A DNA stretch of 41,080 bases from Alphaproteobacteria bacterium (GTDB lineage: Bacteria; Pseudomonadota; Alphaproteobacteria; JAEULC01), in contig JAKLKW010000018.1 in NCBI GenBank assembly GCA_023150455.1, forward strand, positions 1-41,080. Direction: 5' to 3'. Positions 31,101-37,863 of the stretch are shown one piece after another (position 1 is the first letter of the stretch; each line of letters opens with the position of its first letter). The position numbers and the translations under genes are program-made. The notes beneath the pieces were generated by a model. It ran no database searches, had not been told where the DNA came from, and saw only the letters and a program-made list of their open reading frames with translations.

Positions 31101-31900
31101 GCACCGGGCGCGACGTGACGCAGGCGGTCGAGCTGCAGCAGGCCCTGATCGAGGCCAAGGACTCCGCCGTGGTCGCCAGCCGCGCCAAGAGCGACTTCCT
31201 GGCGAACATGAGCCACGAGCTGCGCACGCCCCTCAACGCGGTGATCGGCTTCGCCGAGATGCTGGCGACCGGGCTGCCGGGGCCGCTGACGGCCAAGCAG
31301 GGCGAGTACCTGCGCGACATCCGCGATTCCGGCCGGCATCTCCTCGCCGTCATCAACGACGTGCTGGATCTGGCCAAGATCGAGGCGGGCAGGCTCGAGC
31401 TGCACGAGGAGACGGTCGAGGTCCGCGCCGTGGTCGGCGACTGCGTGCGGCTGGTGCGCGAGCGCGCCGCCATGGGCGGCGTCGAGCTGGCGGATCGCTG
31501 CGGCGCGCCGATCCTGCTGCGCGCCGACCTCATGGCGCTGAAGAAGATCCTGACCAACCTGCTGTCCAACGCGGTGAAATTCACCCCGTCTGGCGGGCGG
31601 GTCGAGGTGGACGCGCGCATCGGCGCCGACGGCGAATTCGCGATGTCGGTGGCGGATACCGGCGTCGGCATGTCCGCCGACGAGGTGCCGAGAGCCCTCG
31701 AGCCGTTCGGGCAGATCGACGGCGCGCTCACCCGCCGGCACCAGGGCACCGGCCTCGGCCTGCCGCTGTCGGTCTCTCTGGCCGAACGCATGGGCGGAAG
31801 CCTCGTCGTCGACAGCGAGAAAGGCCGCGGTACGACGGTCACCGTCCGCCTGCCGGCCGAGCGCGTGCTGCACGCCGCGCCATCGACCAGCGCCGCCTGA
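28157..31900 (+). CDS. Membrane multi-PAS sensor histidine kinase
   Basis: This 1247-residue kinase has a membrane helix near 28-46, a periplasmic sensor domain to about 290 (dCache-like, with LMILDGEGRSIGDSG and DRDYFVVHRA), a second helix near 298-318, and then five PAS-type domains. These start near DRLADLVDSMTDWVWEQDAD, LFDAIESFPEAFVLWDADDR, VLQAVLDNVPAIISVKDRDR, LLKAILDNMPARINVKDAER and MADFAETSSDWFWETDAEHR. The HisKA box is FLANMSHELRTPLNAVIGF, with the phospho-accepting His near 1020. The HATPase shows LLSNAVKFTP, ADTGVGM and GTGLGLPLSVSLAERMGG. No receiver domain is attached and no response regulator gene is adjacent. GGGAG lies seven bases upstream of the chosen ATG. Confidence 0.92.
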   Translation: MATAGMRGRIATGRGLFDMRSARAALLVAAAATVAVALAACALVLWQGRSATVTRAADRADSLAMALEQHATQNFQAVRLVFRLVSDNFTQRYRSGIVDPHGLHDMLRDFVRSAPQVGALMILDGEGRSIGDSGSAVPRPLDAADRDYFVVHRAGVLPDIYVSRPVRGRVVPDWRIVASQRLNDASGNMVGVVIASLNPRTIAEFYGSLDRGGGMEINLLRNDGMVLVGHPYEEGAIGHASAELGRLPWEPRASGYVKMAGERGDRHVAFRALADLPLIVAVSFDLDKVLARWRRSAVYYALTAAVVICVVVVLTAVMIAQLNRSERADRALAASEDRLADLVDSMTDWVWEQDADLRFRHMSSGCGNARVDALDTAGFLGKRREDTNILADPELLRRHLEDLQARRPFRDFRASWVLKDGTLGHFSISGKPLFDADGRFLGYRGTGRDVTAEVDASARAARNEHLLFDAIESFPEAFVLWDADDRLVVCNERYRSLMPSVDGDDWAGRTFEEMLRACVAAGLLLEAAGREESWVAERLAGHRDPGEPRETALADGRWMLLSERRTVNGTAAFYIDITNLKKAEMRAEATAAELKRSRDVLQAVLDNVPAIISVKDRDRRYVLMNRFGAETWNLPVERIIGRRLDEFQPPVMSGEAHAGVASAVHDRDLDVLRTGEAQLFYEDHWQQSDGSIRYNLTSKVPLRGTAGEVEGVLSVTMDISRQKRAETRAEAAAQELARSRDLLKAILDNMPARINVKDAERRYIHVNRAHLKTWGVAETDILGKRFEDCVIPHITPADHAERARRIAEHDRLILERERQEIFYEDVYEGASGQKHHFVTCKVPLCGADGRVDAILTVAMEITDRKRAELELVEANQRMADFAETSSDWFWETDAEHRFVLMSDGVRILGTDPRQMIGRSRMNISVDRDSDAAKWEAHVTDLRAHRPFRAFVYRAELNGRTCYIETSGKPLFDAEGRFAGYRGTGRDVTQAVELQQALIEAKDSAVVASRAKSDFLANMSHELRTPLNAVIGFAEMLATGLPGPLTAKQGEYLRDIRDSGRHLLAVINDVLDLAKIEAGRLELHEETVEVRAVVGDCVRLVRERAAMGGVELADRCGAPILLRADLMALKKILTNLLSNAVKFTPSGGRVEVDARIGADGEFAMSVADTGVGMSADEVPRALEPFGQIDGALTRRHQGTGLGLPLSVSLAERMGGSLVVDSEKGRGTTVTVRLPAERVLHAAPSTSAA

Positions 31901-31916
31901 AGCGGCGCTTCAGGCG
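31894..31916. terminator. Bidirectional terminator over both stop codons
   Basis: CGCCTGAAGC (31894-31903) pairs perfectly with GCTTCAGGCG (31907-31916) around a GGC loop. Both the kinase TGA (31898-31900) and the hutD TGA (31910-31912 on minus) lie in the stem. Confidence 0.7.
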
Positions 31917-32512
31917 CCCGCGCCGAGCCGGATCGTCGCCGTGAACGCGAGCGCGCCCTCGGAAAGGCGCACCGCCGGCGCCGCCTCGCCGGGCATCACC
32001 ACCAGCGTGTCGCGCGTCCGCAATGCCAGAGCAGGCGTCGGCGCGACGCCGAGCTCGGCGGACCCGCGCAGCAGGAAGAGAAGGCGCGTCGAGTCGCGCG
32101 GCGCGTCGCCCGGCCAGGCGCCGGCGGCGATCACCGCCGCGACCGCCTCGTGCGACGCGCGGTCGACCATCAGGTTCAAGTCCTCGCACGCGCCATCGGT
32201 CAACCGGCAATGCGCGGCGCGGTCGCCCCGGAAACGCAGCGGCTCGAACGCGCGATCCAGGTGCGCTGCCACGCCGTCGTCGAACACCAGGGTCATCCCG
32301 TTGCCGGAAAGCAGCACGATCACGCGGTCATGCCGCGGAAAGGCCGAGAACGGGCCGTCGCTCGCGACCGTCGCGATGCTCAAGCGCCAGTCGAATCCCG
32401 ACGCCACCGATGCGCCGGGCGGGTGGATGGCGATCTCGGCCGTGGCGCCGCCGCCGTTCTTCCACGGCATGACGCGGTGGGCCCCGGCGCGGATCACGAT
32501 GAAGGAGGTCAT
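31910..32512 (-). CDS. HutD/Ves family protein
   Basis: The 200-residue protein matches the HutD (Ves) cupin family: MPWKNGGGATAEIAIHPPGA at the N-terminus, DWRLSIATVASDGPFSAFPR, RVIVLLSGNGMTLVF, and a second barrel ending near RDTLVVMPGEAAPAVRLS. HutD proteins are associated with histidine utilisation genes, where a regulatory role by binding a pathway intermediate has been suggested. No other hut gene is present here. It converges on the histidine kinase gene, with one hairpin covering both stops. The ATG at 32512 has no strong ribosome-binding site. Confidence 0.88.
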   Translation of the reverse strand: MTSFIVIRAGAHRVMPWKNGGGATAEIAIHPPGASVASGFDWRLSIATVASDGPFSAFPRHDRVIVLLSGNGMTLVFDDGVAAHLDRAFEPLRFRGDRAAHCRLTDGACEDLNLMVDRASHEAVAAVIAAGAWPGDAPRDSTRLLFLLRGSAELGVAPTPALALRTRDTLVVMPGEAAPAVRLSEGALAFTATIRLGAGA

Positions 32513-32687
32513 GTTCCAGGCCCCCGCGTCGAGCGCGCCGGCGGCGGTTTCATCGGCTCGCTACCGTGCCCGTCGCGCAAGCGCCGGCCGTTCGGCCGCG
32601 GCGCGGGGCGATGCGCGATAGCGGTTGACCAGGCCCGGGCGGCGGCGGCAATGTCGCGCACCGCAGGCCCGGAGCAGCTCGCCCTCC

Positions 32688-33329
32688 ATGCTCGCACGCA
32701 TCCTCGTCGCCGCGGCGGTCGTGACGGTCCTTGCGCTGATCGCCACGGGTGCCGACCAGGCGCTGGCGCATCGGCTGCAGTTCGTCGACCCCGCCATCCG
32801 GCGCGCCGCCGCGCTGCTGACGCGCGGCGGCGACGCGACGCCCTATCTGCTGGTGACGGCCGGGGTCGCGCTGTTCTATCGCTTCCTCCGGCGCGACGAG
32901 CGGCGCTGGCGGGCGGCGGCCTTCGCCTTCGCCGGGCTCGCGCTCTCGGGCATCCTGGTGAACCTGCTGAAGATCGCGCTGGGCCGCGTCCGTCCCGGCG
33001 GTCCGTTCGAGATCGGCATCGGCAGCTTCCTGGGGCCGACCCTGGCGAACTACGCCCGCTCGTTTCCCTCCGGCCACGCCACCACGCTCGGCGCCGTCGC
33101 CGCGCTGACGGCGGTGCTGGCGCCGCGCTGGCTGGTGCCTGCGATGGTGCTGGCGACGTGCATCGGCATCAGCCGGCTGCTGGTCGGCTACCACTTCCTC
33201 GGTGATGTGATCGCCGGGTTTCTGCTCGGCTGGGCCTCGGTCGAGCTGACCCGCCGTGCGTTCGCCCGTCACGGCTGGTGGCCGGCCCATGATCGGGGCA
33301 GACCGGGTCGCGGGCCGGCGTCGCGCTGA
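32688..33329 (+). CDS. PAP2-family membrane phosphatase
   Basis: This 213-residue inner-membrane protein carries the full PAP2 signature: KIALGRVRP at 95-103 (K-x6-RP), FPSGH at 126-130, and SRLLVGYHFLGD at 162-173 (SR-x5-H-x3-D). Around six helices are expected. Members dephosphorylate lipid phosphates such as phosphatidate, undecaprenyl pyrophosphate or lipid A 1-phosphate. Nearness to lpxB, lpxD and the kinase-like gene is consistent with lipid A or undecaprenyl phosphate processing, but the substrate is not shown by sequence. Its last 61 bases overlap the end of the convergent gene at 33269. Confidence 0.9.
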   Translation: MLARILVAAAVVTVLALIATGADQALAHRLQFVDPAIRRAAALLTRGGDATPYLLVTAGVALFYRFLRRDERRWRAAAFAFAGLALSGILVNLLKIALGRVRPGGPFEIGIGSFLGPTLANYARSFPSGHATTLGAVAALTAVLAPRWLVPAMVLATCIGISRLLVGYHFLGDVIAGFLLGWASVELTRRAFARHGWWPAHDRGRPGRGPASR

Positions 33330-33772
33330 GCCGCGGGCCGCGCGCCCGCGCCGCCGTCGAGGGGAAACGCCGCGCGCACGCGGTCCGATCGGTTCACGTA
33401 GGCGAGCGCCCACAGGCAGAACGCCACGGGCACGACGAAATGGACGTAGGTCTGCCACGCGGCGAGCGAGAAGGCCGCCGTGTCGGTCAGGTGGCGGAAG
33501 GCGAACACATAGGGCACGACGTAGAGCACGAAAATTCCGCACACCATGGTCGTCGCCTCGATGAAGCCGCGCGTACCCGGCCGCAGGCCCGCCACGATCA
33601 GCCAGGCGAACAACCCGACGAAGGCAGCATCGGCGACCGGCATGTAGGTCAGGACCATGTCGGATAGCGGCAAGCCGGCATCGTCGGGCAGCAACATGCC
33701 GTAGGCCAGCAGCGCGAGGCGCAGGAGGCTCGTGAGCGCGCACCACGCGAAGCCCGCGATCAGGATCGACAT
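33269..33772 (-). CDS. Four-helix membrane protein, unknown function
   Basis: The 167-residue protein has hydrophobic segments near 2-25 (ILIAGFAWCALTSLLRLALL), 40-64, 75-93 and 100-124, a YVNRSDRVRAAFPLDG junction, and a Pro/Arg-rich tail from about 140. It looks like an integral inner-membrane protein. I do not recognise a family. The ATG lies eight bases after the stop of the kinase-like fusion gene, with GAGGGG just upstream, so the two are probably one transcription unit. The Arg/Pro tail overlaps the convergent PAP2 gene by 61 bases; a stop there could be a later extension. Confidence 0.7.
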   Translation of the reverse strand: MSILIAGFAWCALTSLLRLALLAYGMLLPDDAGLPLSDMVLTYMPVADAAFVGLFAWLIVAGLRPGTRGFIEATTMVCGIFVLYVVPYVFAFRHLTDTAAFSLAAWQTYVHFVVPVAFCLWALAYVNRSDRVRAAFPLDGGAGARPAAQRDAGPRPGLPRSWAGHQP

Positions 33773-33779
33773 CGGCCCC

Positions 33780-34880
33780 TCACCGCCAAGGCCTGCGCCC
33801 GGCCGCGATCCGCGCCACGACCTCGGGATTCGCAAGCCGCCCGGCATCGTCGCCGATGCGATCGCATTCGCCCTCGGCGATCTTGCGCAGCACGCGGCGG
33901 TGGACGGCGCCCGCCCGGTCGCGCGGCAGCTCGTCCACGAGCTGCACGATGTCGGGCCGCACGAGCGCGCCCTTGCGCTCGGCGACCCAGTCGGCAAGGC
34001 GCGCGCCCAAGGCGGCGCGCTCGCCCGTGTCGGGCCGGACCACGACGAAGGCGTAGAGACCCTGCCCGCGCAGCGCGTCCGGCACGCCGACCACGGCGGC
34101 GGCGGCGACCGCCGGGTGCGCCAGCAGCGCCGCCTCGGCATCCGGCATCGCCATGCGCGTGCGGTCGTTCGCGCCCTCGCGGTCGCGCCAGCCGAGGATA
34201 TCGCGCGTGACGACGTAGTAGAGGCGCTTGCCCGTCGCCATCCACAGCCATGACGGCAGGCTGGGCGAGGCGGCCAGGCGGCGCTGGCGCTGGGTCAGCC
34301 GCGACGCGCAGAACTGCCGCTTGTGTTTCATCAGGTGGCGCAGGTCCTCGCGCGCCAGCAGCCGGAACAGGCGGCCACGGCGGGGATGGAAGGACGCGAG
34401 CTGGAAGTCCACGACCGCCGCGCGCCCGTCGGGCCGGCGCAGCCAGTTCGGCTTCTTGGCAAGGTCGTTATGGGCCACGCCGCGGCGGTGGATGCGCATG
34501 AGCAGCCTGAGCGCGTCCTTGTAGAACGCCGGGTCGGCCGGTCGCGCGACCTGCAAGGGCTCGGCCTCGATCCAGCTGCGCGTCAAGCTGCGGCCGTCGC
34601 GCACGACCAGCGAAGGCACTCCGTCGATGCCTTCCAGACGTGCGAGCATGCGCGCCTCGCGACGAAAGAGCCAGAGCGCGACCGGCCGTGCCCACCGGCG
34701 CACCCGCGACAGGTCGCGCCGCACCAGCAGCGCATGCTGCGGGAACCGGCGGTCGCGCCCGCGTTCGACCACGCTGAACAGGTCGGCCTTCAACAGCGTT
34801 TCGCGCCGCCAATCCGGCTCCGGCTGGTCCATGCCGGCAAGGCCGGGGACATGGCCGGCTGAGATGGACCGATCGCTCAT
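33780..34880 (-). CDS. Kinase-like protein fused to an ANL (AMP-binding) C-terminal domain
   Basis: This 366-residue protein joins two domains. Residues 45-230 look like a RIO/lipopolysaccharide kinase-type fold: E75 in the LFRREARML helix, HNDLAKKPN (catalytic loop, D139 and N145) and VVDFQLA (D158, a DFG-like motif). The usual ATP-binding Lys is not obvious; RR occupies its expected place at 54-55. Residues 246-360 closely resemble the C-terminal lid of acetyl-CoA synthetases: ALLAHPAVAAAAVVGVPDAL, RGQGLYAFVVV and PRDRAGAVHRRVLRKIA. The catalytic Lys of that lid (SGK) is Ala (AGA, residue 325), and there is no N-terminal AMP-forming domain. So the lid may be a binding or regulatory module. 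The 4-helix membrane protein gene follows immediately. Confidence 0.72.
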   Translation of the reverse strand: MSDRSISAGHVPGLAGMDQPEPDWRRETLLKADLFSVVERGRDRRFPQHALLVRRDLSRVRRWARPVALWLFRREARMLARLEGIDGVPSLVVRDGRSLTRSWIEAEPLQVARPADPAFYKDALRLLMRIHRRGVAHNDLAKKPNWLRRPDGRAAVVDFQLASFHPRRGRLFRLLAREDLRHLMKHKRQFCASRLTQRQRRLAASPSLPSWLWMATGKRLYYVVTRDILGWRDREGANDRTRMAMPDAEAALLAHPAVAAAAVVGVPDALRGQGLYAFVVVRPDTGERAALGARLADWVAERKGALVRPDIVQLVDELPRDRAGAVHRRVLRKIAEGECDRIGDDAGRLANPEVVARIAAGRRPWR

Positions 34881-34991
34881 GGCGTGGCGACCCTAGCAGA
34901 TCGGGTTGGGCCGAGAAAGCCGCCCTCGGAAGCCGATTTCTGTCGCCTTCCCGCATGGTTCCGTTAGGATTTTCCCCAGGAGAACGCGGCG

Positions 34992-35159
34992 ATGGGACTG
35001 ACCGTCAATCTCAACACGGCACGCTGGGAGCTGCAGGTTTCGTTCCTGTGGCAGATCGAGTATTGGCCCGTCCTGGTGCGCTGGAAAAACCCGGAGGAGA
35101 CCGGGTTCCTGTGGAAGTTCCTCTGCTTCGTCGTGCGTTTCGGCAAGGATCATGCGTGA
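34992..35159 (+). CDS. Small aromatic-rich protein, 55 aa, coupled to lpxB
   Basis: The peptide begins MGLTVNLNTARWELQVSFLW and continues QIEYWPVLVRWKNPEETGFL, with five Trp and many Phe. AGGAGA lies nine bases before the ATG. Its TGA overlaps the GTG of lpxB (GTGA), so translation is coupled. No clear membrane helix or known domain is seen; the amphipathic aromatic pattern suggests membrane-surface attachment. It may be an accessory of lipid A disaccharide synthesis, but this is inference. Confidence 0.6.
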   Translation: MGLTVNLNTARWELQVSFLWQIEYWPVLVRWKNPEETGFLWKFLCFVVRFGKDHA

Positions 35160-36307
35160 GCGTTGATCCGCCCCTGGTGTTCCTGGTCGCCGGCGAGCCT
35201 TCCAGCGACATCATCGGCGGTCGCCTGATGGCGGCTCTCAAGCGCGAGGCGGGCGGCGGTCTGCGCTTCGCCGGCATCGGCGGCCCGCGCATGGCGACCG
35301 AGGGGCTGGCCAGCCGGTTCCCGATGGAAGAGCTGTCGCTGGTCGGCTTCACCAACGTGATCCCGCGCATGCCGCGGCTGTGGCGCCGCATGCGCGAGGT
35401 CGCCGCGTCGGTGCGCGCCGAGCGGCCCGCCGTGGTCGTCTTCATCGATGCCAGCGGCTTCGCGCGCGGCGTGGCGCGCCGGCTGGTCGGCTCCGGCATT
35501 CCGCTGGTGCAGTACAAGGCGCCGCAGGCCTGGGCCTACTGGCCCTGGCGCGCGCGCCGCATGGCGCGATACTTCGACCGCACGCTGGTGATCCTGCCGT
35601 TCGAGCCGGAATTCTTCGCGCGCTACGGCGCGCGCACCACCTTCATCGGCCATCCCGCGCTGGAAACGGGCGCGAGCGCGGGCGACGGCGCCGCCTTCCG
35701 CGCGCGGCACGGCATCGGCCCGGCCGACCCGGTGCTGTGCCTCATGCACGGCAGCCGTCGCAGCGAGACGTCCTGGTCGCTGCCCGATTTCCGCGCCACG
35801 GTCGACCGGCTGGGTCAGCGGGTACCGGGTCTGCGCCTGATCGTGCCCGTGATCGAGCCGGTCGCGGCGGAGGTGCGGCGCGCCGTCGCTGCCTGGGCGC
35901 ATCCCGCGATCGTCGCCGAGAACGCGGAGCGCTACGACGCCATGGCCGCCAGCGACGTGGGCCTGGCGGTGTCCGGCACCGCTACGGTGGAGCTGGCGGT
36001 TGCCGGCGTGCCGAGCGTCGTGTGCTACCGCGCCTCGCTGGTTTCCGGCTTCCTCGGAATTTTGTTCGCGCAGATCGGCTACGTGAGCATCGTCAACCTC
36101 GTGCTCGGCCGGCCGGTGATGGAAGAGCTGATCCAGTTCGATTGCCGCCCGGATCGGCTGGCCGAATCCTGCGCGCGGCTGTTCGCCGATCCGACCCTGC
36201 GCCAGCGCCACCGCGCGGCGTACCGCGAGGCAGTCGCACGGCTGGACGCGGGCCGCCCGTCGACCGTGATGGCAGCGCTGGCGATCGCGGCCTATCTCGA
36301 GCACTAA
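35156..36307 (+). CDS. lpxB: Lipid A disaccharide synthase
   Basis: LpxB joins UDP-diacylglucosamine to lipid X, forming the lipid A disaccharide at the inner membrane. The 383-residue protein starts with VFLVAGEPSSDIIGGRLMAA and has GIGGPRM, FPMEELSLVGFTNVIP, QYKAPQAWAYWPWRARRMAR, FIGHPALE and the C-terminal GTATVELAVAGVPSVVCYRA, all typical of GT19. The GTG start overlaps the small protein stop. It is followed by lpxD at a 126-base spacing rather than standing in the usual lpxD-fabZ-lpxA-lpxB order, so the lipid A cluster is rearranged. Confidence 0.94.
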   Translation: MSVDPPLVFLVAGEPSSDIIGGRLMAALKREAGGGLRFAGIGGPRMATEGLASRFPMEELSLVGFTNVIPRMPRLWRRMREVAASVRAERPAVVVFIDASGFARGVARRLVGSGIPLVQYKAPQAWAYWPWRARRMARYFDRTLVILPFEPEFFARYGARTTFIGHPALETGASAGDGAAFRARHGIGPADPVLCLMHGSRRSETSWSLPDFRATVDRLGQRVPGLRLIVPVIEPVAAEVRRAVAAWAHPAIVAENAERYDAMAASDVGLAVSGTATVELAVAGVPSVVCYRASLVSGFLGILFAQIGYVSIVNLVLGRPVMEELIQFDCRPDRLAESCARLFADPTLRQRHRAAYREAVARLDAGRPSTVMAALAIAAYLEH

Positions 36308-36433
36308 GTCGTTCCAGCGGCTTGATGATCGGCCGTGTTGGTCGGGCGCGGCAATCGTGGTAGAACCCGCCTGCGACAGGGGGAAGGTACCGCCGGGGGA
36401 TTTCGGCCGACACGAATGGGGCAGCCGGGCCGT

Positions 36434-37567
36434 ATGACCGACCACATTGCCGTCAGGACATGGACGCTGGCCGAGCTGGCCCAGGCGCTGGGCGCGGCTG
36501 TCCATGGCGACGGCTCGATCGCCGTCCGCGGCATCGACCATCCCGCGCGCGCCGCGGCCGACCAGCTTGCGCTGGCGGTCGACGCCGCCGCGTTGCCGCA
36601 TCTCGTCGGCACCAAGGCGCGCACGGCCGTCGTATTGGAAGATGCGCCGGCCGAGGCGCTTGCCGCGCTCAAGGGCTGGATCGCCGTCAAGCGCGGCCGG
36701 GTCGCGCTTTCCGTCCTGACCCGGATGTTCGCTCGCGCGGCGCCCGCTCGGCCGGGGATCCATCCGCAGGCCTGCGTCGATGCCGCGGCCAAGGTCGATC
36801 CGGCCGCAACCGTGGAAGCCTTCGCCTATGTCGGCGCGGGGGCGCGGATCGGAGCGCGCAGCCAGGTCATGGCCCATGCCAGCGTGGGCGCGGGCGCGAG
36901 CCTGGGCAGCGACTGCCTGATCCATCCGGGCGCGCGCGTGGGCGAGCGGGTGCGGCTGGGCGACCGCGTGGTGCTGCATCCGAATTGTTGCATCGGCGCC
37001 GACGGGTTCAGCTTCGTCACGCCCGAGCCGGGCACGCACGAGATCGCGGCCACCAACTGGCTGCAGCCGGTAACCCGCCGCAACGACGAGATTCTGAAGG
37101 TCCACTCGCTGGGGACCGTGGTGATCGAGGACGACGTCGAGATCGGCGCCTGCACGACGGTCGACCGCGCCACGTTCGGCGCGACGTTGATCCGTCGCGG
37201 CACCAAGATCGACAATCAGGTCCAGATTGCGCATAACTGCACCGTGGGCGAGAACTGCTTGATCGTCGGGCAGGTGGGGATCTCCGGCAGCGTCAGGATT
37301 GGCGACAGGGTCGTCCTGGGCGGGCAGGTGGGCGTGCGCGACCATGTGTCGATCGGCGACGACTCGGTGATCGCGGCCGGCGCGGCGGTGATCGAGGATG
37401 TGCCGCCCAAGGTCTTGTACGCCGGCTATCCGGCCGCTCCGGCGAAGGATGTGATCGCCGAACGGCTGAACATCCGCCGGCTGCCGCGGCTGGTGCGCGA
37501 CGTGGTCGAGATGGGCAGACGCTTGACCGAGCTGGAGCGGCGCGCGGCGCGGCCGCACGAGCGCTGA
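36434..37567 (+). CDS. lpxD: UDP-3-O-acylglucosamine N-acyltransferase
   Basis: LpxD adds the N-linked hydroxyacyl chain from acyl-ACP to UDP-3-O-acylglucosamine. The 377-residue length is slightly above usual. The N-terminal uridine-binding domain (TWTLAELAQALGA) is followed by a left-handed beta helix of hexapeptide repeats (SVGAGASLGSDCLIHPGARV) and the catalytic His region NQVQIAHNCTVGENCLIVGQ. The start was placed at the ATG of MTDHIAV; an in-frame ATG six codons earlier is possible. An acyl carrier protein gene follows by 21 bases. Confidence 0.93.
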   Translation: MTDHIAVRTWTLAELAQALGAAVHGDGSIAVRGIDHPARAAADQLALAVDAAALPHLVGTKARTAVVLEDAPAEALAALKGWIAVKRGRVALSVLTRMFARAAPARPGIHPQACVDAAAKVDPAATVEAFAYVGAGARIGARSQVMAHASVGAGASLGSDCLIHPGARVGERVRLGDRVVLHPNCCIGADGFSFVTPEPGTHEIAATNWLQPVTRRNDEILKVHSLGTVVIEDDVEIGACTTVDRATFGATLIRRGTKIDNQVQIAHNCTVGENCLIVGQVGISGSVRIGDRVVLGGQVGVRDHVSIGDDSVIAAGAAVIEDVPPKVLYAGYPAAPAKDVIAERLNIRRLPRLVRDVVEMGRRLTELERRAARPHER

Positions 37568-37588
37568 AAGGACAGGGATCGTTTCCAT

Positions 37589-37855
37589 ATGGCTGACATC
37601 GCCGAACGCATCATGGACATCATCGCGAAGGAGGCGAAGCTCGACCGCGCGCGGCTGACTCTGGACACGCGGCTGGACGAGCTGAAGATCGAATCGCTTG
37701 ACCTCGTGCAGATCCTGTTCGCCATCGAAGACCAGTTCGACGTGTACGTTCCGTACAACGACGAGTCCTACAAGTTGGAAACCTTGCGCGACGTCGTCGA
37801 CGGCGTGAACCGCCTGATCGCCGAAAAGCAAGCCGAAGCGACCGGCAAAGGCTGA
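37589..37855 (+). CDS. Acyl carrier protein
   Basis: This 88-residue ACP has the phosphopantetheine site at S36 in LKIESLDLVQ, with ESL in place of the common DSL. The four-helix pattern is clear: ADIAERIMDIIAKEAKLDRA at helix 1 and SLDLVQILFAIEDQFDVYVP over helices 2-3. It is not the housekeeping AcpP by sequence, and sits between lpxD and a ketoacyl synthase gene eight bases downstream. This suggests a dedicated carrier for a specialised acyl chain of lipid A or a related lipid, similar to AcpXL or NodF in concept. Confidence 0.9.
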   Translation: MADIAERIMDIIAKEAKLDRARLTLDTRLDELKIESLDLVQILFAIEDQFDVYVPYNDESYKLETLRDVVDGVNRLIAEKQAEATGKG

Positions 37856-37863
37856 TCGCTTCC

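Noticed and set aside
27971-31873. 1300-codon minus-strand open frame
   Set aside because: It is the shadow of the histidine kinase gene, made by GC-rich codon use; it is rich in Arg and His and has no domain.
35150-37831. 893-codon minus-strand open frame across lpxB, lpxD and the ACP gene
   Set aside because: It spans three well-supported plus-strand genes and has a low-complexity composition.
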